Shown here: positions 13,444 to 25,574 of the stretch, one piece after another | Layout: each line of letters begins with the position of its first letter | Position numbering within the stretch: position 1 is the stretch's first letter | Source of the DNA: Linyphia triangularis | Taxonomy: Eukaryota > Arthropoda > Arachnida > Araneae > Linyphiidae | Direction of reading: 5' to 3' | NCBI GenBank assembly: GCA_963978545.1 | Contig: OZ021726.1 | Location: 56,341,959 to 56,405,958 of the forward strand | Length of the DNA stretch: 64,000 nucleotides | The notes under the pieces: model-generated | Seen by the model: only the letters and a program-made list of their open reading frames with translations | What the model was told of the DNA's origin: nothing | Database searches by the model: none | Translations under genes and position numbers: made by a program

Positions 13444-13924
13444 ATGGACAATTCCCGCATTTTTTTTTATTTTATTTTTTTATTTAATTCTAAATGTTTC
13501 GAAAACGCCACGAACACAAAAATTTCTGCTCACTGAGCTTTTTCTTTTTTTTTTAATTTGAGATCAAAATTACCTTGCTAAACTTTGGCAAGAAAACGAT
13601 TCATTCCGTTAGCATTGAATGTGACGTCACGGCTTCGCAAACATCTTGACTTGAAATGCGGCAGCGGAAACCAGATTTGCAAGTTTCTCGCAAATCACGC
13701 CAACCTGTACGGAATGTGGCAATGGTCTACCAACAGACTTCAGGGATTTTTCTGAGTGTTTTGATTGGACTGGTTTTGGCTCGATTTTGAGGCAATATCT
13801 TTTCTAAATATTTAAATAACTAATTTTTTAAAAGAACTTTTGTTTAAATATTTGAAATTGGAAAGAAATTCTTCATAAATATAAACTAATTTCACTCGTT
13901 TTAAGAAATGCGGGAATTGTCCAT
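13444..13924. mobile_element. MITE-like element with 17-bp terminal inverted repeats
   Basis: Begins ATGGACAATTCCCGCAT and ends with the exact inverse, 481 bp apart. No coding potential. A target duplication is not evident. A perfect TGACGTCA lies inside at 13622-13629. Confidence 0.65.
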
Positions 13925-14814
13925 TAAGATACAATGCTTACATTGCATCGAAATTATTCTATTTAAAAATTAAGCCTTTTCTTTTGGGTGCTTTGCTCTA
14001 CATTGCTTAAGTTAATCATGGGAAAAATTTCCCATTTTAAGAATTTAATATTTGCTGAATACTCAATGAGACACCGTCACCAATGAATTACATCCGCAGC
14101 ATAATTAGGAACATATTAGTGAACATTCTCTTATTCATTGTCCGTCAAAGTAAATAAAATGTTGTAGGGATTATATTAAGTAGTATAACATAAATATCAT
14201 TTGTTAATTGACACAATAGTGATAAAAATACATTTTCTTCTGTGAATAACATATTTGTGCATTTCTAAAGGATTTAAAAAAAAAACAACAAAAAAAAAAA
14301 AAAAAACATTAATCAGTCTTTATTATTAAAGAATCTCAACGGAACATTTAATTTAAAAACTGAAATATAATTGAAGCAAATTTTGACACAAATTATGTAT
14401 AATCATAAAAACTCATTAACTGAGTATTAATTTCATTCATCTTCTCCGCATCAAAATTTTTTGATTTTGATGGTACCAATCAAGTCCTTTACTAACTTAA
14501 GTAGAAAGCAAAACTTGTGTCCCACCATTCATTCATCTTTGAGTGTCACTCTTTTTGGATTCGATGAGTTTTTCCTACAGCCAATTTCCTTTGCCCTGCT
14601 AGTTGATTTTCCATTCACTACAGCTTGCAGTCTAGGGCATATTCGAGCTTAAATGGACTCTTAAGTTTTCTTGAAATCGAAGTCTGGGTCTTGATTAGGA
14701 AGCTAAACCTTCATTTTATTCTTATAATTAAAAATATTTTCAATAATTAACTGCTGATAGAGCTTCAAACTTTTTTAATCTAAACCGTTCTAAGAAATTA
14801 TGCGAAGATATTGA
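13925..14814. other. Region downstream of alpha-SNAP, no gene seen
   Basis: AT-rich. An A-rich tract lies at 14277-14307. The 63-codon plus-strand frame at 14461-14652 has no recognisable features. Confidence 0.4.
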
Positions 14815-14820
14815 TTTATT
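14815..14820 (-). terminator. Candidate polyadenylation signal of the alpha-SNAP gene
   Basis: TTTATT on the plus strand is AATAAA on the gene strand, about 130 bases past the alpha-SNAP stop codon, a normal distance for a short 3' UTR. AATAAA is common by chance in such AT-rich DNA. Confidence 0.45.
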
Positions 14821-14951
14821 TGAAAAATTATCGACACAAAATAGTAAAATATCAACTAATGAAAGTCACGACAAAATATGTAATAGAATCTTTGTATTTA
14901 ACCGATGTTCCAGTTCCTGCAGTTCATGAATCTAAAAAAAAAGGGTAACAC

Positions 14952-15380
14952 TTATCGCAAATCCGGACCCGCTGACAGACACTTCCTGATCCTCTTCAAC
15001 AAACCATGCTCCCACTCAGACAGTCTTGACACCGACTCATACGACCTGATAGATTCATTCAATACATCCACATCGGACTTTTTCGCGGCCTCGGCCAACT
15101 GTATCAGCCATGTCCTCTCCCGACTTGCGGAAAAAGCCGGACTGGTGTCACACCACTCCTCCAGCTTCCTGTGGAGCCCCTCGTGGTCCATAGGATTTGC
15201 TGCCAGGTGGCAGAGCCCTGCTCGCATGAAGTGCTCTGTGGCAGTGTACTTGAGCAACTTGTTGTTGACAGAAGCGTCACCGAGTTGCACGAAGAGAGGC
15301 TCTGCACGTTTGAAGTCGCCCAGTGTGCCGCTGTGGTAGGCCACTTGGAGGAGGCATTTTGTGGTGGAGGAGGCTAGTTC
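14952..15380 (-). CDS. NAPA: Alpha-SNAP coding exon 3 (terminal)
   Basis: Encodes residues 156-297, starting ELASSTTKCLLQVAYHSG after the acceptor CAAACAG (AG at 15382-15381) and ending CLSAGPDLR with TAA at 14954-14952. It carries the last helical repeats and the C-terminal NSF-stimulating tail. The reading frame is intact over all 142 codons, supporting a functional gene. Confidence 0.92.
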   Translation of the reverse strand, partial: ELASSTTKCLLQVAYHSGTLGDFKRAEPLFVQLGDASVNNKLLKYTATEHFMRAGLCHLAANPMDHEGLHRKLEEWCDTSPAFSASRERTWLIQLAEAAKKSDVDVLNESIRSYESVSRLSEWEHGLLKRIRKCLSAGPDLR

Positions 15381-18300
15381 CTGTTTGTGGAAGCGTAGGA
15401 AAGGTTTTTAGTTTGTTATTGAGTAAGTGATGGTATAATTAAAAGAAAGGTCAAAGGAAAAATGGAATACCTTAATTACTTGTTTCATATTATATCAGTT
15501 CTTATTATTATACTGCATAACTAACATAGATCAACTATATAAGGTTTTACGTTTTTAAAGATAATTTACTTTATTTTGTGGTTATCAGTAGACATTAAGA
15601 TACAATTATCAGACATCGGGTTTACTTCTACACTGTTAAAAATTTGGATTCACCTTGCACCAAAAATTGGTTCACATTTAGCTGCAATCAACATTTGGTG
15701 ATTAGTTTCATGATTTAATGGTGTTACCTCGAACCGTAAGCACTATTAAATCGCGAAACTAAGAACCAAATGTTGGTTGCAGCTTAATGGGAACCAATTT
15801 TTGGGGCAAGGTGGAACAGAATTTTTATCAGTGTACTGATTTCGAATTATAATGGGATGGAATAACAGATCGACAGATAATACGATAGTGATATCTGGTT
15901 TTATCATAATTGTGATTTGACTTTTGTTAATAGTATAAGGTTGCATTAAATTTAATGGTTTATTGTGAAATTGCCTTTGAACTATTATATAATATTGCAA
16001 ATGTATTTTCAGAAGCTAAGATAATTTTTTAAAAATCATCAAAAATACAAACTGATACTTTAATGTATTTCGTAAAGTATAAAAATAAAATATTTATACC
16101 AACAAATACAAGTGTAAAAAATCGGACGGATACTATTTAAGCATTAGACAAGTAAAACTCATCGAATGGAACTTACTTCTCCAGAAAACATGTCCGCTGC
16201 TTTTTGATACTCATCAACTGCTCTCTGTAGGTTTCCTTGCTCTTCGTACAATTCAGCAAGAGTCATGTGCTGTTTTGCAGCTACCTTCCCTCTTCCAACA
16301 TCGTCGTATATCTCGCTTGCTTTTATTAAGCACTGTTCACATTCAGTTGGACTAACCTAAACCCAAAATAGGACTTCTGTCGGGTAATTATGAAAGTTTA
16401 GAAACTATTTAAAAATTTTAATATAGAAAATTCTAACCCCCAAAAAAACACTTTTGAAAAGTAGAAGAACCACCAACCTCAAAAACACAAAAAACTTTCT
16501 TACAATTAAAAAATCATAAACATGATGAAAATTTTCAGCCACAAACACAGTGATATAAAAAAATGGCCAACCTCTGATTAGAACTCTCGGTTGTGACTCG
16601 CTTACAAATGTATGCTTACTTAATTTATTTTTAACATTTAAGTTCCGCTCCCATAAAAATTTACGCTGCTTGAGGTTGGCGCCCGTCATAGGAATATTAA
16701 CAATGCTTGCGTTTAAACTAATTTATGGATGTTTGCACGAATATTCGAGTTTATGATTTCATTTGGATGGGTAGGAAATACAAAGTGGTGTAAATATTCA
16801 TGCTCGTGTAATTTTCAAAATAGTATAGAGAAACTGTGCTCAAACGCTTGCATTTGAATCGTTATTAAGAATTTTTTAAGTAGGAAACTAAAGTGTTTCT
16901 GGTAAGCTTTTGTTTGGTTGATACATACATTTTGGAAAGTTTTTATGTGTGGGGGGGTTTTAAAGGTTAGTAATTAAGACGGGCGTCAACCTCAAGCAGC
17001 GTAAATTTTTATGGGAGCGGAACTTAAATGTTAAAAATAAATTAAGTAAGCATACATTCGTAAGCGAGTCACAACCGAGAGTTCTAATCAGAGGTTGGCC
17101 ATTTTTTTATATCACTGTGTTTGTGGCTGAAAATTTTCATCATGTTTATGATTTTTTTATTGTAAGAAAGTTTTTTGTGTTTTTGAGGTTGGTGGTTCTT
17201 CTACTTTTCAAAAGTGTTTTTTTGGGGGATATCATAACTTTTTTTTAAACACTGACGACTTCTCTTTTTTGAATTTGTCCGTTTAATCGTTTTTCTATTT
17301 ATCCCCTATGGTAAACCTGGTACCAGGGATATTCATAATTCTTCAAACTGAGTTCGACGATACCTTACATGCAATAATTATCTTTAAAATTGATAAACCG
17401 AAAGTGGTACCAATAGCATACCTGGTACTTTAAACATTCATAATTCATCAAAAGAAAAGTCCAACATGCCATATTTATCTTGGAAATTGATAAACCGAAA
17501 GTGGTACTACCTATGCTATACCTGGTACCTTAAACATTCATAATTTTTCAAGACAACCCTAACGACACCCAACATGCCATATTTATCTTCAAAATTGATA
17601 AACCAGAAGTAGTACCACCTATGGTACACCTGGTACCATGAATATTCATAATTCTTCAAGTTGAGTTCAATGATATCTTGCATGCCAAAATCTACTTGAA
17701 AATTGACAAATTGGTTGAATGCGGACGGCAGTAACCATCAAAATCTACCACGAACGAGTACTAGAAACTTGTGTATGGCAACTCAACTCCCAAAACTTGA
17801 AGAAATACGTTGCCATTGACAAAGATCCTGTCTGCCAAGTTTCAGCTCGATCGGTTAGTTTATACGCACAACGACCTATTTTAGTGCATAATAACGACTA
17901 ATCAGTCCGGGACCACAGCTTAACGTGGATTCCGAATCACAACGAACATCCATACCTAACACAGGAATCAAATCCGGCCCCTTTAACTTACAAGGCCAAA
18001 GCGTGCATCCCATTGAAAGTTTATTCTAATAAATTGTTACAAATAAATATTACAAGTTTTTTACAGTCTAATAAATATTGCAGTATAAATTATTTTTATT
18101 ATACCAAGCATTATTTTGGTTCACATAATAACCCATTGATATTTGACAAAATTTAAAATATTTTCTTAACAACAATTTTAAAATTCACTATGAAATTACA
18201 ATTTTGATGATATATGATTCTACAATTTCATTTTACAACGGAAAGTAAAAATCAACACATCTTTAAAAACGAATGACATTTTTGAAAATTCCATTAGCCA

Positions 18301-20473
18301 ATCGCAATGCGTGTTTCATTTAGTCCTCTGTAATGAGTTGACTGTGACGTCAGCTCTCATAACCTCCACATTTATACTTTGTATTTAGCCCATAGTATCA
18401 ACAAAATGTGATTGTTTTCATTTTTCAATGGAGATTTCCCGAAATTAAAATGTTTTTGAAAGTTAACTCTCTCTAAATTGTCATACAGTTCAAATAACAC
18501 ATGCAACTTAAAGAACAAATATTTCTCTTTAATTCTGTCTCTTCAAAAATTAAATTATTTAAATTTTAAAGATGTTATAAGCCATATAATTATAGTCCAA
18601 TTCGTTCTCCTATACTTTAACATTACGTTAAAACTCACTTAAGCCTAACATGTCGGAAAAACTAACTTCCAAATGATAGCAAACCTGTTTGGCAACTTTT
18701 GGCATATATATCTGAACCTCAATTACAAGCTGATCGCCTTTATCTGTCGCCAAACTATGAAATGAAAAAAAGTGGTTTTAAATTAATTAAAAATAGAAAG
18801 AATTATTTAATGAAGTTCAAACCAGCGTAGGATTTTAAGTTGAAACATTCCGCATCCTATAATTCAATCCGTTTGAAGATCTATAGATGAGTTAGGGCTG
18901 TACGTTAGTCTAAATTTTTACATCAAAATCCGGCTAGAACTCGTTTTTTTTATTTCGTTTTGGAATTTTCAATATTTTTTTTCTTCGTTGTCTTTTGTCC
19001 TAGGTACTCAATTTTTTTTTCTTTGAAAGATATCACCGAGACGAATCTATGGTATTTTTTGTATAATTATGTGAAGTTTCGTAAGCGCGCTAGAAAATAG
19101 TCAATTTCGGCTTTTTCGCTGGAAGTTGTGCAGAGAATAGATACTTACCGTCGTTTCTGCCTTTTTTAAGGTTGGCGGCGAAACGACAGTTTCGTCTGAT
19201 TAATGTAAAATTGTAAAATTTTCGAGTGTTAAAGGGAACTTAATCTTAATGAAAATGTCTTTATCGTATTAATTTGATCAATCATACGGAAAATTTTATC
19301 TATAAAAAGGAATGTTTAAAAATGTCGGATAGAATAACGTTTATATTACAAACGAATGGTATATGTTGTTATACTATAACTACACACATAACATTGCCTC
19401 ATTACAAAGAGATTTTTAGTAGATATTGTTTTACTTTTCCAGAATCAAACAAATGTTGAAGAAAGTGGGTTTTTAAGAAACTAGATTAATTTTATCTGAG
19501 GAGTTAGTTCTAACAAAACGTCTAACTAACAAAATTATATTGAAAATTATTTTTTGAAGTTAGTTTTGCTCAAATTAAAAATTTTCATTCATTACGAACT
19601 CATTTTAAAACTCAGTATAACACTAAGACAAAGTTAGTGTTTTATGTTTTAAACGTTAATATCTATATAGACGTTCATTTTTATTGAGCATACAAGGAGC
19701 TGAACACAGTGGTATAAGTCATTAAATTATAAGGGACTTTAATGCTGTTTCACAGAAGTATGAATATTTGTCACAGAATTTTGACCACCTTTGCTTCCCT
19801 TCCCCCCCCCCCCTCAAAAAAAAATCTTCATGCACTCAATTGTAGAAGGCTACTTCAAAGACAAATATTTTGTCGAATAGTCAGGAAGAAGAAATAGATT
19901 TTTTTGTTTTGTTTTTTTAGATACTAAGTACTTTTTTTTTTTTTTTGTCTTTCTCCAATTTTTTTAGCTTCTTGATTTTATTAATCTAGTTGGAAGCTTA
20001 TTTAAAGACACTGTCAATCTGTCTCTTTGAGGTCAACATTTCCAGTGAATACTACAAATGCAACAGAAACGTTTGAAATGTTAAATGAAGATTATGAAAA
20101 ATAATCAATAGCCCTTCTCAGTTAAGTATTAATATACTGAACTCATTTCTTTCACAATGATAAAGAACACAAAGACAAGCAAACACACCTTTTTGTAGCA
20201 TTTAGCAGCTTCCATATAATGCCTTCCCGACTCTGTCTTTCTGTCACTCTTCAGCGACAGAGCCGCAGCCTCTGCAAAAGCATTTCCAGCTTTGTGCCAC
20301 TCTTTGGTCATCTTGAACGCATTAGCCGCCTTTACATACAATTCGGCCGCCTCCTCGATTCGAACCCGACCGCCCGCACCACAACACCCGCCTGCAGTTT
20401 GGTTCAACTGCGCCTCCGCCTCCATCATTAACCCATCACCTTTAGAGAGCTGCTGGTCTACAACAGTGGCCAT
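14952..20473 (-). CDS. NAPA: Alpha-SNAP-like SNARE-disassembly adaptor, three coding exons (whole CDS span)
   Basis: Predicted 297-aa protein from exons 20473-20189, 16356-16177 and 15380-14952, all GT-AG introns in phase 0; human alpha-SNAP is 295 aa. In the family, SNAP coats SNARE complexes and recruits and stimulates the ATPase NSF, recycling SNAREs after membrane fusion; it is a cytosolic helical-repeat (TPR-like) protein. Seen here: IEEAAELYVKAANAFKM (exon 1), AAKQHMTLAELYEEQ (exon 2), the LLKY segment, a SISRL-like VSRL motif and the C-terminal DLR, which in the family is needed for NSF stimulation. The start ATG at 20473 sits in a good context (aaaATGG), ten bases after a likely splice acceptor (AG at 20485-20484), so a 5' untranslated exon is probable. 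The sequence is clearly divergent: the usual Phe-rich N-terminal loop is replaced by TAGGCCGAGG. It could be a diverged paralogue and not the main alpha-SNAP; gamma-SNAP is less likely given length and C-terminus. Confidence 0.9.
15631..15833. mobile_element. Palindromic MITE with TA target duplication in alpha-SNAP intron 2
   Basis: A 203-bp element whose two halves are imperfect inverted copies (arms of about 95 bp, e.g. the CAAAAATTGGTTC and CAACATTTGG segments recur inverted). It starts CACTGTTAAAAATT and ends with the inverse, flanked on both sides by TA (15629-15630, 15834-15835). TA duplication and CACTG-type ends fit a Tc1/mariner-derived MITE. No coding content. Confidence 0.7.
16177..16356 (-). 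CDS. NAPA: Alpha-SNAP coding exon 2
   Basis: Exactly 60 codons (residues 96-155), from VSPTECEQCL to DMFSGE. The acceptor is TTTAG at 16361-16357 and the donor is a consensus GTAAGT at 16176-16171. It aligns with the family segment containing the MGRF..AAKHH..IAE pattern (here VGRGKVAAKQHMTLAE). It is absent from simple ORF lists because it has no start codon in a long frame. Confidence 0.9.
16437..17228. repeat. Foldback: 251-bp inverted repeat around a 290-bp spacer in alpha-SNAP intron 1
   Basis: The left arm 16437-16687 and right arm 16978-17228 are equal in length and differ at only about three positions when one is reverse-complemented. Outer ends are CCCCCAAAAAAAC / GTTTTTTTGGGGG. The spacer shows no recognisable gene and no clear target duplication is seen. 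An open frame across the left arm encodes nothing recognisable. Because it lies inside an alpha-SNAP intron, the pre-mRNA would contain a long, nearly perfect hairpin. Confidence 0.85.
17300..17710. repeat. Short satellite, about four copies of a 100-108 bp unit
   Basis: The core CCTGGTAC recurs at 17316, 17421, 17521 and 17629, each followed by an ATTCATAATT segment and then by a TTGATAAACC..AAGT segment. Unit spacing is 105, 100 and 108 bp. It lies in alpha-SNAP intron 1 directly beside the foldback element. Confidence 0.75.
17815..18005 (-). mobile_element. tRNA-derived SINE copy (family 2), degraded
   Basis: Shares long stretches with 39783-39956: CAACGACCTATTT, CCGGGACC..CAGCTTAACG and AACATCCAT..CTAAC. 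On the minus strand the B-box region is present but mutated (GGATTTGATTCC). Intronic in the alpha-SNAP gene. Confidence 0.55.
18006..20188. other. Remainder of alpha-SNAP intron 1, no gene seen
   Basis: AT-rich intron. It contains a perfect TGACGTCA octamer at 18345-18352, several T runs, and a C run near 19801. The small open frames carry no recognisable motif. Confidence 0.5.
20189..20473 (-). CDS. NAPA: Alpha-SNAP coding exon 1
   Basis: Encodes residues 1-95, beginning MATVVDQQLSKGDG and ending KCYKK, then a GTGTGT donor at 20188-20183. It holds the first helical hairpins (NAFKMTKEWHKAGNAF matches the family's NMFKMAKNW...GNAF pattern). Residues 26-35 (TAGGCCGAGG) occupy the place of the membrane-touching hydrophobic loop. 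The exon is noticeably richer in G+C than the introns. Confidence 0.9.
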
Positions 20474-20752
20474 TTTCGAACACCTAAAGAGATGATATGT
20501 TACGTTCATGATAATGTGCGTAGACAAGTTGTATTGCGGTAGTCTGACTGTAAAAAAAGTCGCTTCTACATCACTCACTTAATTTAAATTAGACCCATTC
20601 GGGATTTTTAATTGAACTTTGATATTTCATTCTAGATTAGACATGAAAGATGGTTTTACAATTATTTGTTATTTTGGCTGTATGTTAAGTTGTTAATTAG
20701 AAGTATTTCGTCTGGAAAATTTGTTAAATTTTCTTATCAACTTAATTTTTTT

Positions 20753-21026
<274 letters not shown>

Positions 21027-23970
21027 GATAATATATAACCTACATGAATGTTACTAACACGAACATAGTAAGTAAATCAATGTACCATAAAAGGATTTTT
21101 ATAAAGTTTTATTTCAAGTTAAGTAATTAACCCCTGTTTCATTAACTTTCAAATCAGAAGAAAAAGGGGAAAATAATTTTCCATTTTTTGATATTTCAGT
21201 GTTCGAAAAACTAATCAATCTTTAATAATAAATAAGAAATATTTGAAGAAAGACTAAGTCAATAATAATAAATTTTATCATCAAAAATCAAATGTTTTGA
21301 TATCAGCAATACAAAACAGAAGAAGGAAAATGTGGGGGGGGGGGGGGGGATATGTAAACACAAGCTTATTAAAAATGTTCATTTCAATTATCATATTATG
21401 AATTTTTTTTTCACCTATGAGACCTTACTCGTGTGATGTCTCAAATTTGGAGTTCAGAAATGTTTTCATTGGCTGAAGTTTTCAACTATGACCATTGTTT
21501 CTGTCAAAACGTAAATAAAAACATAGTTGAATTTTCGATGAGATGAATAGTCATCATGGCCTTTATGACGTCACAGTTACGTGATTTTACATAAAACGTT
21601 TAGAAATCCATGAAATTCACTATATTTCTATGACTTATGGCTATTTTTTTTGCTCAAAATCATGAATTTCCATGACAAAATTAACCCAATATCCAAATTC
21701 ATGACTTTCCATGACATTTCCTGACTTTTCATATGCGCGGAAATCCGATCTGACTAAATTTTTACATGGAGTATTAGAAATGTTGTCATATGATCTACTC
21801 CTTATGGCAATTCCATTTTAGCAATATAAATATACATAAATTTTAATGAATATGGGATAGTCATGTCAATGAAAGTGGAGATAAATTAAGCTAATGGTGT
21901 TAGGGCTTTAATGTGGAAATCTAAAAGGTCCCATTTATTCCAGTTCAGTTAAATATTTTTATAAATCTTTTATCTAGATTAAAGATGGTATACCTTTAAA
22001 AATGTGTTTCCTTTCCACTGCTCATTTTACTCCACTTATTCGTGAGAAATTATGATCTGATAGTTTTAATAATAAACAAATATATAAAAGTATAATTTTC
22101 TCAGTATCCCATTTAATCTACATAAAAAAAATTCTAAAATGTTATTAAACAACATTTAGAGTATCTATTTTGTGTGACTTTTATGACTGATTTAGATTCA
22201 TTTAATTCCAATTCTTATAAATTTTAATGAAAATAAACTATTCTAAATCGTAAACAACTCCATTGCTATTACCTAAAATTTCTGCAACACATTAATTAAT
22301 TGTAATAACATCCATAATTGCTATTATAATGTGGTAGAGTGACACTGTGTAAGAACTTCTTTTATTTTACAGAATGTGAGTGGAAAGATGCAACGAAGTT
22401 GAATAACCCAACATAAAATATCAATTTCAATGTAATACATCCATTTTAAATTCTTTGCATTTAGTTTTTGTACAACTTTTTTTATTAAATGCGGATAAAC
22501 CTTATTGAACGTCAGGTTTTGTTGCATTGTGTGATCATGTATTTGTTATTTTCAATCCTTATAATACTTTTTTTTTATTTCAGTCTATAATATTTTGTTA
22601 TTTTAATAAATATTATTCAAGTAAATGAGGCTTTTTTAGTTCTAAATATAATAAATAAAATAGAGATAGAAAAGACTGACATATTTAAAATAAAATGCAT
22701 TACAAAATGTAAACAAAGAAAAGAATATCAAAGCGGAACAACAAGAATATCAAAGCGACAATTTTAAACACATACTCTTCACTGTGATAATCTTACACTT
22801 TATAAGAAGGCTTTTTGTTCTTTACATCACCAATTAAAGTCGATTTGTAGAATTATAAAGTCTGATATCCAAGATGATGATCTGTTCGTCTGATATCCAA
22901 GACCAGAAATATTACGTAACCACCATTTACGCACTGCAGGCGATTTTCGCTATCGATCGGTCAAGTGAGTAAAGTGTTGCCATCAGAGGAAACAAATTTC
23001 GAGAACATCTAGAATGGAGTCGCGAAATTGCCTTGTTTTGTGGACGATAGAGCAGTTCCAGTTTCTTGAACTTTTAAATTACTGAATTAATGCTTCAGGA
23101 TATTGACAAAAATAATTAAACAATTGTACTCCTCACTCACCGAATGTTCCTTAACATAACAATAGGCATGTGATTACTCGCAATAGATTGAATTTTTATA
23201 CATTACCTTCGAGTAGATTTAGTAGTTAATAAGATAACCAAAGCGTCTGGTAATAAGCCCGATATTAGACCAGGTGTAGATGGATGTAGGATTTGTAGAA
23301 TGTTATTCGATCTCGATTACGGTCTATCAAAGAGAACTTACACCGACTTTGCTTTCCGAAGTTTCATTTAGCTTTCCTTGATGTAGATTCATGGTTGTAA
23401 ACCACATGTATTCACATATTAAATAAATTCCATAACCATTGATAGTAATATCATTATCACTAGCTAATTGTTATTAATGGTTAATATCGTAAATAGTAGA
23501 GCATGCATATTCTTCTGGTCCTTCCCTCTTACATTTATGCTGATGCAAAAAATACATTGATTAACAAACATTTATGACTTGAATACGTAAAAAGAATTCT
23601 CAATTAAAAAAAAAAAAATGTATAACTGCTTTACGCTAAAACGCAATTGGTTAACTTATACATCATCCTCAGAGATTTTACCACGAAAGACATCTCAATT
23701 CTCAGCAAATGTTTAATGTGCCCTTTTTATAATAAAGCTAAACTTTAAAGGGGGAGGGGGGTAAACTGTACCTTTGCAAATAACATTCTTGATTGCAATT
23801 ATTCTTGCATCAAATCATTCTGCCCTACCTGATGGAAATCCGGCTTTCAAGTTATTCCTCTTTCAATTGTGCTGTGAATGGCACTTATAAGACTATAAAT
23901 TATGTACACTATGACAGGACATTTTGAGTAAACCTGCTTGATATAAAAATACATTCAGATTTGTTAAAAC
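21027..23970. other. Intergenic between the two genes, no gene recognised
   Basis: Contains a G run at 21335-21350, a TGACGTCA octamer at 21566-21573, and at 21600-21740 several short CATGACTTT/CCATGAC repeats that look like a degraded transposon end. No frame has recognisable protein motifs. Confidence 0.45.
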
Positions 23971-23979
23971 GTTTCATTA

Positions 23980-24240
23980 CTACATTGCGTTTAATCCAGT
24001 GAAACAAACCTTTTTGTAATTAACGTTTGTTAGGAGTCTGTAAAACTAATTTCAGTATATAATTGAATATAATGCAGGGAAACAAACCTTTTTGTAATGT
24101 CTTTCAGAAGTATGTAAACCGTTTTCCCTTACACAATTATGCTTATTACAAAAGAAACCTTCTTTTAATAAATATCCCTTAGGAGTTTGTAAAACTGTTT
24201 TCACTGCAATAAGACGTTCAATGCAGACAAGCAAAACAAA
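23980..24240 (-). pseudogene. Degenerate C2H2 zinc-finger-like array fragment
   Basis: The minus-strand translation gives VKTVLQT, then GLHTSERHYKKVCF, resembling the helix and linker of C2H2 fingers (LxxHxxxHxxxKxF). It shares the GTCTGTAAAA and TTCAATGCAGACAA motifs with the repeats at 29200-29850. No intact finger remains. Confidence 0.4.
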
Positions 24241-24605
24241 TATTCTGGTGAAATGCTTGTCTCTTAAAAGAAAATTTTTAAAAAGAAAATCTTGAGTTTA
24301 GAAAAGTTTGAATATTAAATATATTAAGTAAACTTATTCGAATATTTATTTTAAAGGAAAATAATTTTAATGTGAGCAATTTATATTCTATTTTTGGAAA
24401 TGTTTTCTAAGTTTTTTAAATGAATTATGAGAAGTGTATACCGGATTGTTTTAAGTTCACTGCTTACAAGATTCAGAATTAAGGTGGCGGAACTAGCTTT
24501 TCTCACGTATTTATTTTAATGCTGGGTTAAGAAAATTGCCGACGAGGACCGCAGAACTAGATGTCACATAAGCTATTAGTTTATCGGTAGATATAATTTG
24601 ATACC

Positions 24606-24641
24606 AAACATATTGTAATGTAATTACATTACAATATGTTT
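24606..24641. repeat. Perfect 36-bp palindrome
   Basis: AACATATTGTAATGTAA is followed immediately by its exact inverse, and one extra A/T pair extends it to 36 bp with no loop. The next bases again contain TTACATTACA. Confidence 0.9.
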
Positions 24642-25574
24642 ACATTACAGTATATTTATTATTTAAAAAAAGATAATATTTCAGTTTTTATAATTTTATG
24701 CCTGTTTTCCGAGTATTTATAAACAAGCTGTGTGCCAAATTATAGTTACATCATTCAATTGGATACTGCGTTATTAAACTGCCCGGTCGCACATGCATGT
24801 AAGTAGTTCCAATGACCGATTATTGATTGATATACCCATAATACAAAATGCATATTTTAGAAATTATACAAAAGCTAAGCTAATAATTTTTACAGTTTTT
24901 CTATTTAAATTAATAATATCAAAACAACCAATAACGGGAATTCATAATTCAATGTCTAATTATAATTTTTATTGTTATCTCTGAAAAAACAACATAGTAT
25001 ATCAAAGAAAATCATTTTAAGATATTCAATTTACATTGAATAAAATAAAAACAATTAGTATTTTTGAATACTTATTAATAAAAATAATTCAGTAATTTTG
25101 AAAAAGTATATTCTGGTATTTATAGTTTATTAAAACAAAAACAATATAAGTGCAAGCCAATAATTAGTTTATGTCAAATTAAAATATAACTGTTAGAGAG
25201 GTATTTTAACGAAATCATACCAAAATGTTCATAACGTCCTATAAGTTCGACCAAATTACTTTAACGCACAAATGTCTTCGCGTTTATTATAATCAGCAAT
25301 TAGAGCCAGATCAATTGCTCTTTGTCAACGCGGCAAATTGAATCTACAAAAGGACACAAAAATGGCAATGGATTCAGGCATTAAATAGAGTCTCGATTTA
25401 TGACACGAGTATTTGAGGTGCATGTTTAAATTACCGAGGAAGGTATTTCATGTGTGATAACAAGCATACTTAAATTACAATTTAATTTTAGGTTCCCATT
25501 CATACACTATTTGAAAGGTCTAAAATAAGGATACCCAATCCATTCAGGCATTTCAACTGTTTGAACCCCCAATA
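24642..25574. other. Intergenic, nothing recognised
   Basis: AT-rich DNA between the palindrome and the Tc1-like element. No gene or repeat end identified. Confidence 0.4.

Noticed and set aside
14905..15377. Plus-strand frames overlapping alpha-SNAP exon 3
   Set aside because: Shadows of the minus-strand coding exon, whose protein aligns with a known family.
16405..16689. 94-codon minus-strand frame in the left foldback arm
   Set aside because: No homology recognised, and the same sequence occurs inverted at 16978-17228; the frame is a by-product of the inverted repeat.
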